Shown: positions 58,414-64,000 of the stretch, piece after piece | Position numbering within the stretch: the stretch's first letter is position 1 | Layout: each line of letters starts with the position of its first letter | NCBI GenBank assembly: GCA_003343845.1 | Contig: QAKK01000023.1 | Span: 1 to 64,000 of the forward strand | Length of the DNA stretch: 64,000 bases | Reading direction: 5' to 3' | From: Oscillospiraceae bacterium | GTDB lineage: Bacteria > Bacillota > Clostridia > Oscillospirales > CAG-272 | Position numbers and translations under genes: made by a program | The notes under the pieces: model-generated | The model's input: the letters and a program-made list of their open reading frames with translations, nothing else | Database searches by the model: none | What the model was told of the DNA's origin: nothing

Positions 58414-59301
58414 ATGTACGCCAATTACGACTATTATCGCATCTTCTATTATGTCGCACGGTACGGCGGTGTCTCGCAGGCGGCAAAGGTGCTGTCTGCC
58501 GACCAGCCGAATCTGACCCGCGCGGTCAAAAACCTTGAAAGCGCGCTCGGCTGCCCGCTGTTTGCCCGTTCGCGCCGCGGCATGACGCTGACCCCCGAGG
58601 GGGAAAAGCTCTACGCGCATGTGCGCATCGCCTTTGAACACATTGAGGCGGGCGAAGCTGAGCTTTTGGAGAGCCGCAACCTGCAAAGCGGCACGGTCTT
58701 TGTCGCCGCCAGCGAGGTGGCACTGCGCGGGCTGCTGCTCCCGGTGCTGAAAAAGTACCGCACGCGCTACCCCGGCGTGCGCGTCCGCATCAGCAATCAC
58801 TCCACGCCGCAGGCGGTGCGCGCCATGCAGGACGGCATCGCCGACTTTGCCGTGGTCACCACGCCGGTCGAGCAGTCGGCGTCGATCAGCGTCCGTCCTT
58901 TGCGGCAGTTCCGGGAGGCGGCGGTCTGCTCAGACGCCTTCCCCGCCCTCTGCGGTCGGCGCGTGACGCTCGCCGAGCTGAGCGCCTTTCCGCAGATCTC
59001 GCTGGCGGCGGGCACGATGTCCTATGCGTTCCATGCCGAGTTGTTTGCCGCACACGGTCTGCAATTTGCACCCGACATCGAGGCGGCGACCGCCGATCAG
59101 GTGCTGCCGATGGTGGAGGCTGATCTCGGCGTCGGCTTTGTCCCGGAGCGGTTCGCGCGCGAAAACGGGCGGGTCAACATCATCGACCTTGCCGAGGAGA
59201 TTCCGCCGCGCAGCATCTGCCTGCTCCGCCGCCGCGACCAGCCGCTCGGCGTCGCCGCGCGGGAGCTGGAGCGCCTCATCCTTGAAGCAGCGGATACATA
59301 A
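58414..59301 (+). CDS. LysR-family transcriptional regulator
   Basis: A 295-residue protein. The winged HTH is 'YVARYGGVSQAAKVLSADQP' and 'NLTRAVKNLESALGCPLFAR', then the linker helix. The effector domain has 'GTVFVAASEVALRGLLLPVL', 'YPGVRVRISNHSTPQAVRAM', 'DFAVVTTPVE' and 'VLPMVEADLGVGFVPERFA'. It is divergent from the aminotransferase-MATE operon and shares its promoter region, so it very probably controls that operon and itself. Confidence 0.93.
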   Translation: MYANYDYYRIFYYVARYGGVSQAAKVLSADQPNLTRAVKNLESALGCPLFARSRRGMTLTPEGEKLYAHVRIAFEHIEAGEAELLESRNLQSGTVFVAASEVALRGLLLPVLKKYRTRYPGVRVRISNHSTPQAVRAMQDGIADFAVVTTPVEQSASISVRPLRQFREAAVCSDAFPALCGRRVTLAELSAFPQISLAAGTMSYAFHAELFAAHGLQFAPDIEAATADQVLPMVEADLGVGFVPERFARENGRVNIIDLAEEIPPRSICLLRRRDQPLGVAARELERLILEAADT

Positions 59302-59339
59302 AAGCACGGTCCGAAACGCAAATTTCGGACCGTGCTTTT
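59300..59339. terminator. Bidirectional terminator between the LysR and DUF368 genes
   Basis: A perfect 17-bp stem (aaaagcacggtccgaaa and complement), with A/T tracts on both sides. Confidence 0.93.
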
Positions 59340-59346
59340 CAATTCT

Positions 59347-60192
59347 TTATTCGCAGCCGAGCCTTTTACCGAGGCGGTCAAAGGCGAGCGCAACAGCGAA
59401 GCCGACGACCATCAAGCAGACCTGCACGAAGAAGTCCGCCACCGATGCAAACTGCGTCGGAATCAGCGGGATGGTGGTGGCGGCGACGACGCCGAGAATG
59501 ATATAGGACATCACGGCGGGATAGCGCGCAAACAGGCGGTTCACCAGCCGCGCGAGCAGCGCGATCGCCGCAATGCCGCCGATGCCGACCGGCAGCAGCA
59601 CTGCAAAATCAAGGCTCTTCGCCCCGTTCACCAGCGGCGCAAACAGCCCGAGGAAGATCAGAATGCTCGACAGGCTGAGCCCCGGCAGCACGATGCTGAC
59701 GCCCCAGATCACACCCGTGAGCAGATACCAGAAGAAGTTCGGCACGATGGACAACCCGTCCTCGCGCCCGAGAAACAGAAAGAGCGTGAAAAACAGGACA
59801 AAGCTCGTGAAGAATGCGGGCGCGGAGCCGCGCGACGCGGGCTTCTCCCGCGCGGTGCGCAGCAGCGCCGGCAGCGTGCCGAGGATCAGCCCGACGAACG
59901 CCGCCGTGGCATAGGCGGGGTACGCCTGCATCGCCGCGCCGACGAGGTGCGCAAGCCCGAAGCAGCCGACCGCCGCGCCGAGCGCCACCGGCGCAAGCAA
60001 AGCAAAATGTTTTTTCAGATTTCTGATCGGTGCGGCGAAGACCTCCATCACCGGCTGATACAGGCCGAAGACGATGCAGAGTACGCCGCCGCTGACACCG
60101 GGCAGAATGCCGCCGACGCCGATGATCAGCCCCTGCACAAAGCGCAGAAGCAGGTTGCCGAGCGACGCACCGCCGATTTGAATACGTTTCAT
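59347..60192 (-). CDS. DUF368 membrane protein (polyprenyl-phosphate transporter family)
   Basis: A 281-residue protein with about eight helices. 'GLIIGVGGILPGVSGGVLCI' near the start and 'TGVIWGVSIVLPGLSLSSIL' in the second half are the inverted-repeat signature with LPG motifs. DUF368 proteins have been implicated, like DedA proteins, in recycling undecaprenyl phosphate across the membrane for wall synthesis. Single gene unit. Confidence 0.9.
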   Translation of the reverse strand: MKRIQIGGASLGNLLLRFVQGLIIGVGGILPGVSGGVLCIVFGLYQPVMEVFAAPIRNLKKHFALLAPVALGAAVGCFGLAHLVGAAMQAYPAYATAAFVGLILGTLPALLRTAREKPASRGSAPAFFTSFVLFFTLFLFLGREDGLSIVPNFFWYLLTGVIWGVSIVLPGLSLSSILIFLGLFAPLVNGAKSLDFAVLLPVGIGGIAAIALLARLVNRLFARYPAVMSYIILGVVAATTIPLIPTQFASVADFFVQVCLMVVGFAVALAFDRLGKRLGCE

Positions 60193-60225
60193 GCTTATCC
60201 TTTTCCATTCGTATTTTCTGCCCCT

Positions 60226-60254
60226 ATTCTACTACATTTGCGCCGTCGGCGCAA
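60226..60254 (-). promoter_or_regulatory. Promoter of the DUF368 gene
   Basis: Minus strand: TTGCGC (60249-60254), 17-bp spacer, TAGAAT (60226-60231). Confidence 0.65.
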
Positions 60255-60345
60255 GAGCCCTGCGCAAGTCTTAACAAAGTCTTCATATTTCCATCGCATG
60301 CGCATAGAATAATACCCCGAACTTTCCCAGAAAGGATGCTCTGCT

Positions 60346-60816
60346 ATGTCTATCAAGCCGAAAGCACTTGCCGTATCTGTCGCCATGCCCCTTGCCATCG
60401 GCGGTCTCGCCGCACTGATCTCGGGCGGTGGTGCCGAAGCCTACGGCGCATTGAACCGCCCCGCGCTGTCCCCGCCCGCATGGCTCTTCCCCGTCGTGTG
60501 GACGGCGCTGTATATCCTGATGGGCATCGCCGCTTATCTCGTCGCCGTGTCGGACGCCGACAGCGCGCAGAAGCGTACCGCACTGCTCTTTTACGGCGTG
60601 CAGCTCTTCTTCAATTTCCTTTGGCCGATTGCATTTTTCAACTTCGGCGCCTATTGGTTTGCCTTTGTGTGGATTCTCCTGCTGTTTGCGCTGATTTTTG
60701 TCACGGCGGTGCTGTTTTACCGCATCACGCCCGCGGCGGGATGGCTGCTCTTGCCCTACCTGTTCTGGGTCGCCTTTGCGTCCTATCTGAACTTCGCCGT
60801 GGCGAGCCCCCACTGA
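60346..60816 (+). CDS. TspO/MBR family protein
   Basis: A 156-residue protein with five membrane helices and the TspO pattern: 'LNRPALSPPAWLFPVVWTAL', 'YILMGIAAYLV', 'FYGVQLFFNFLWPIAFFNFG' and 'YLFWVAFASYLNFAV'. Family members bind porphyrins and other hydrophobic ligands and influence stress responses. SD aaagga precedes the ATG; a tagaat at 60305-60310 is a possible -10. It is a single-gene unit. Confidence 0.93.
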   Translation: MSIKPKALAVSVAMPLAIGGLAALISGGGAEAYGALNRPALSPPAWLFPVVWTALYILMGIAAYLVAVSDADSAQKRTALLFYGVQLFFNFLWPIAFFNFGAYWFAFVWILLLFALIFVTAVLFYRITPAAGWLLLPYLFWVAFASYLNFAVASPH

Positions 60817-60849
60817 AAAAGCGGTGCACCTATCGGTGCACCGCTTTTT
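60816..60849. terminator. Bidirectional terminator between tspO and the SGNH gene
   Basis: A perfect 15-bp stem (aaaaagcggtgcacc and complement) with loop tatc. Confidence 0.92.
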
Positions 60850-60857
60850 ATATTATT

Positions 60858-63617
60858 CTATTTTTTTGTGAGCATCTGTAAAAGCAGAAGCACGTCCCGC
60901 AGCTCAATCGTCGTTTTGCCGTAGTAGGCGTTGCCATCGATCGCGTCTCCGCCGGCAACGGCGCGCAGGGCGCACAGTACATCGCGCAGATCCGTCTTGC
61001 CGTCCCCGCTAAAGTCGCCGAGCGGGGTATAGACAGGTGTCACGCCGTCGGCAAAGGCTGCCCTGACGCTGCCCGTATTGCGGGCGGGATCAAAGCCGTC
61101 CGCCGCGACGGGCGCGAAATCCAGCAGGATGCCACCCGCGCGGTACGCCTCAATGACAGCGTCCACGCTGCCGGAAAGGTAATTCTGCCCGCAGAGTGCG
61201 CTCCCCACCGTCCCGCTGCCGACTGTGGCTCCACTGCCGACACGGATGGTCAGCCTGCCGCTGTAGATGCCGTAAGGCGCGTTTGCGACAAACATGCGGT
61301 TACCGCCGTAAAGCTGTGCAAAGCTGCCGCCGCGCAGCGTGATGCAGCAGTCCTTGTCCGAGGAGGCGCTCGCAACTGTATCGTAGAGCGTGTCGCTCGG
61401 CTTGGTCGCCGCACGTTCAGCATACAGGTTATAACCGACCTTGAGATTCCACGTGCCCTTTGTCTTCGCCGTCTCGGTGAAGGTCACATCGTTGTAGCAG
61501 GCGTAAAAGTCGGACGCACTGCCCGCGTCCAGCGTAAGATTGTCAAAGGTAACGGCGCTGCCCGCTTTGAAGAGCCCGCCCGTCAGCTTCAGGACGGCAC
61601 CCGTCCCCTCGCCGACAATGGTCAGCCCGTCCGTGTAAAGCGGCGTGAACACCTTCATCGCCGAGGACACCTCACCGACGACATGCAGCGTGCCGCCGCT
61701 GCCGAGGCGGGCAAATGCAGTTGCAAGGCTGCTCACAGGGTCATCCTTTGTTCCCGCACCGCCGATGCGTCCGGCAGCGGAAATGTACACATCGGACCCT
61801 TCAAAGCCTTCGCGCGTGCAGACGCCGCCGAAGATGGCGTCATACATGTACTTTGCATAGACGACATACCCCGCATCCGAGGGATGCAGGCTGTCCGTGG
61901 CGCAGAAGAAGTTTTTCGTGCCGTTTTCGATATCCGCCATCGTCTCCGGGAACAGCAGCGCATACAAATCAACAAAAGTGAACTTGTCCGCATCCTTTGC
62001 CGACAGCGTCTCGGCGATGTGCCGCTGTGTCTGGCGGATGACCGTGACGCCGCGCAGGGATACCGCATCGCTTGTCGATGTGGCGTTCATCGGCAGGGCG
62101 CTGGTGATAAACACCTTCTTCACGCTCGGCAGCGCGGCAAACTTCTCGATCAGCGCCGTGTAATCCTCGGTGTAGGAGAGCAGCGCGCCGTTTGTACCGC
62201 CCGCCGTGCGCGCATCGTTGATGCCGAGCGAGAAAACGATATAGTCCGGATCAGTATTCTGATACGCCATGCTGCAGGCAAAGGTATTCGGATAGCAGGT
62301 GTTTGCCGAGGCGAGCACGCCGGTGGCAGGCACGCCGCAGTCGGTGATGACCGCCTCCCTGCCCGCCGCATCGAGAAGCGCAAGCAGCTGCGCGGGATAG
62401 GAGCGGGTTGCAGGCGCCGAGGCGCCGGTGCCCCAGGTGATGCTGTCACCGATATAGAGGATGCGCAGCGGCTCGTCCACGGTCTGCGCTTTGCCGTTTA
62501 TAAAGTCAAAGCGCTTGCAGACCGGCAGGCTGACGCCGCTCTCCGCCGTCAGGCGCGCCGCCTTGTTCTCGCCCGCGCGCGCCTTGACCTGCGTGGCATC
62601 CAGTACCGTGCCGTCAGCAAAAACAGCGCCCGCACCGATGTGCACATCCAGGTTGCCGCGGAGCAGGAAGGTATACTCAGGAGTCACCTGTGCCGCCGCA
62701 ATCTCATAGCCTGCAAAGCTGCCGCCGTCGATGGTCAGCGTGATGTCACCGTCCGCCGTCTGCAGCGCCGCATCGGCGGTAAGCAGCGTGCTTGTACGCA
62801 CGGGGCGGTCGGCAATGGAATAATACCGCCCCTGCAGATAGACGGGGCAGTCGAACACGCCGCCGTGAATCGTAAGGCTGCCGCCCGCCGCGAGGATTGA
62901 ATTGCCTGAGAGCGAGAACGCCTCATAGGAACGGTTGCTGCCTGTCCGGCTGTAGCTGCCCGTGCCGAAATGTCCGCCGTTGATCGTCACGGACACAGGC
63001 GCCGTCAGGCTGCCGAGCATGGTCTGCGACACATTGCGGAAATTGCCGCCGCCGAAATAGGCGAAGTCGCCGCCGTTTACCGTCACGCTGTAGGGATGCG
63101 TCGAGATCAGATCCGTCTCCGGCGTGGTGAAGTTCGCCTCTGGCATGGTGCCGCCGAAGAAGCCGAGCTTGCCGCCGTCCTTCAGCGTGGTTTTGCAGTT
63201 TTCGGTAAAGGTGACATTGTTATAGCCGCCAAAAATATAATAGGTGTACTTTGTGATCGAGATCGGCGTGTCGATGACGATGTCATATGCTGCGGGTGCA
63301 GGCAGAAACTGAAGCCGCATGGCAAGAATCAGGCTGCCGCCCGCCGAAGTGATCTCCAGCCTGCCGGACTGCGCCGGAATCTGCGTCTTCTTTCTGATTG
63401 TCGTATCGCCGCAGAGCACGATGCGTCCGCCCCTGCCGTCGAGCAGCGCGACCGCCGCATCCATGCTGCCGCACGGAGAGGACGCCGATGCGCCCGTACC
63501 CGTGCCGCCGCCCGCGACATAAACCGTACGCACCTCGGCGGCAAATGCGGGCATGCAAAGCATGCAAAGAATCGCCGCTGCAGCAAGCAGGCGGGCAAAT
63601 TGCTTGACAATCTTCAT
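60858..63617 (-). CDS. Large secreted protein: beta-helix-like halves, central SGNH hydrolase, C-terminal dockerin-like module
   Basis: A 919-residue protein; the ATG at 63615-63617 has GGAGG eight bases before. It has a signal peptide ('LLAAAAILCMLCMPAFA'). Residues ~30-390 are repetitive, with many 'VTINGGHF'- or 'LTIDGGSF'-type turns typical of right-handed beta-helices. Residues ~405-610 form an SGNH/GDSL hydrolase: block I 'ILYIGDSITWGTGA', 'FSLGINDARTAG', and block V 'DSLHPSDAGY'. A second beta-helix-like region follows. The last ~60 residues are dockerin-like: the first loop 'DFSGDGKTDLRD' is intact, the second degenerate ('YYGKTTIELRD'). It is probably a surface esterase on plant or host glycans; the substrate is not known. 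Confidence 0.85.
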   Translation of the reverse strand: MKIVKQFARLLAAAAILCMLCMPAFAAEVRTVYVAGGGTGTGASASSPCGSMDAAVALLDGRGGRIVLCGDTTIRKKTQIPAQSGRLEITSAGGSLILAMRLQFLPAPAAYDIVIDTPISITKYTYYIFGGYNNVTFTENCKTTLKDGGKLGFFGGTMPEANFTTPETDLISTHPYSVTVNGGDFAYFGGGNFRNVSQTMLGSLTAPVSVTINGGHFGTGSYSRTGSNRSYEAFSLSGNSILAAGGSLTIHGGVFDCPVYLQGRYYSIADRPVRTSTLLTADAALQTADGDITLTIDGGSFAGYEIAAAQVTPEYTFLLRGNLDVHIGAGAVFADGTVLDATQVKARAGENKAARLTAESGVSLPVCKRFDFINGKAQTVDEPLRILYIGDSITWGTGASAPATRSYPAQLLALLDAAGREAVITDCGVPATGVLASANTCYPNTFACSMAYQNTDPDYIVFSLGINDARTAGGTNGALLSYTEDYTALIEKFAALPSVKKVFITSALPMNATSTSDAVSLRGVTVIRQTQRHIAETLSAKDADKFTFVDLYALLFPETMADIENGTKNFFCATDSLHPSDAGYVVYAKYMYDAIFGGVCTREGFEGSDVYISAAGRIGGAGTKDDPVSSLATAFARLGSGGTLHVVGEVSSAMKVFTPLYTDGLTIVGEGTGAVLKLTGGLFKAGSAVTFDNLTLDAGSASDFYACYNDVTFTETAKTKGTWNLKVGYNLYAERAATKPSDTLYDTVASASSDKDCCITLRGGSFAQLYGGNRMFVANAPYGIYSGRLTIRVGSGATVGSGTVGSALCGQNYLSGSVDAVIEAYRAGGILLDFAPVAADGFDPARNTGSVRAAFADGVTPVYTPLGDFSGDGKTDLRDVLCALRAVAGGDAIDGNAYYGKTTIELRDVLLLLQMLTKK

Positions 63618-63652
63618 TGGGAATACCTCCGTCGCATATGAACTCACCATAG

Positions 63653-63681
63653 AGTATAGATTGTCGCCGCGCGGCTGTCAA
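63653..63681 (-). promoter_or_regulatory. Promoter of the SGNH/dockerin gene
   Basis: Minus strand: TTGACA (63676-63681), 17-bp spacer, TATACT (63653-63658). Confidence 0.8.
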
Positions 63682-63824
63682 TGTGTTTTCCGCCACCATC
63701 TTTGTATTTTTCAGCATTTCAACAATGAAAAAGGGCTTGCTTCCGTGTGAAAAAAACTGCCTGTTTTTCGCCGCACCCCTTGACGGAAGAGCGTGCTCTA
63801 TGGTAAAAATATTATGGAAACAGT

Positions 63825-64000
63825 ATGTCAAAAAAAGAGCATGAAAAGGCGAACGGGAAAGCCCCCGAGATCACGGAACTGCTCGGCATCAAGCAGTCCA
63901 CGCTCAAATACCACACCGGCAACATGTATACCAAGCTCGGCGTCTCTTCCCGCAAGCAGCTGCTGAATCTGGCGGCGCTCTACGCCGACAGGCAAAAGAG
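63825..64000 (+). CDS. LuxR-type HTH protein (cut by window edge, possibly truncated)
   Basis: From an ATG at 63825 the frame runs to the window end. It contains a LuxR C-terminal HTH: 'APEITELLGIKQSTLKYHTG', then 'NMYTKLGVSSRKQLLNLAA'. The first helix of the domain is poorly matched. An in-frame TAA at 63804 excludes a longer N-terminus, although 'LTEERALW' just before that stop resembles the usual LuxR opening. Either a small stand-alone HTH protein or the broken end of a larger regulator. Weak SD (ggaaa). Confidence 0.55.
   Translation, partial: MSKKEHEKANGKAPEITELLGIKQSTLKYHTGNMYTKLGVSSRKQLLNLAALYADRQK

Noticed and set aside
1..64000. CRISPR arrays, rRNA operons, complete insertion sequences
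   Set aside because: No regularly spaced repeats, no rRNA-like stretches and no transposase motifs were found on reading both strands.

Overview
The window comes from a spore-forming, GC-rich member of the Clostridia, most likely an uncultured gut Oscillospirales/Ruminococcaceae-like lineage. Supporting marks are gpr and spoIIP, an IspH-ribosomal S1 fusion beside a Cmk-PlsC fusion, the TIGR03960/TIGR03936 radical-SAM pair, a SigH-like sigma factor, DUF4364 and DUF1934 proteins, RNase M5, a T-box in front of pheST, and two secreted proteins with dockerin-like tails. There are no rRNA genes, no CRISPR array and no phage structural genes. The genus assignment is inference.

Layout. 1-3 kb: the end of an AraC regulator, a secreted dockerin protein and a CapA-like lipoprotein. 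3-10 kb: the radical-SAM/DUF2344 pair, a large membrane protein that looks like a P-type ATPase whose DKTGT motif has become DDADA, rlmB, a MITE-like 282-bp element, a zinc-ribbon protein, a degenerate tRNA-like sequence and a SigH-like sigma factor. 10-15 kb: DUF4364, a peptide-binding lipoprotein, and gpr-spoIIP. 15-17 kb: a decaying island, where an aldo/keto reductase is split by a TAG codon and a LysR regulator is reduced to its C-terminal end. 17-19.6 kb: a self-cleaving (S24) repressor facing a small membrane protein, then type II pantothenate kinase and a HAD hydrolase.

19.7-31.1 kb is the most interesting unit. It is a nine-gene minus-strand operon read from a near-consensus promoter with a palindromic operator. 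It encodes KDG kinase, KDPG aldolase, an MBL hydrolase (possible lactonase), a ROK regulator, an SDR dehydrogenase and an IlvD/Edd sugar-acid dehydratase. These are the parts of a semi-phosphorylative Entner-Doudoroff route. The same operon continues into a fumarate-reductase-type flavoprotein, an FdrA-like protein and a DUF1116 protein. I know of no described pathway joining these halves.

31-47 kb: deoD-WYL; an RpiR regulator, HI0933 flavoprotein, Cmk-PlsC and IspH-S1 operon; an alpha/beta hydrolase; a YitT protein; T-box-controlled pheS-pheT; a YjbR protein, an aldose-epimerase-like protein and a GH43 enzyme. 47-53.5 kb: secG, rnr, DUF1934, holA, rnmV, GtrA and a DUF4349 lipoprotein, all on the plus strand. 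53.6-55.4 kb: a solitary, markedly AT-rich ABC exporter, probably acquired. 55.6-64 kb: a MATE exporter and aminotransferase operon with a divergent LysR regulator and overlapping promoters, a DUF368 transporter, TspO, a large secreted SGNH-hydrolase/dockerin protein, and the beginning of a LuxR-type HTH gene at the window edge.

Most promoters found by eye are sigma-A-like with exactly 17-bp spacers. Nearly every transcription unit ends in a strong hairpin. Start codons were chosen by Shine-Dalgarno spacing; several are TTG or GTG.
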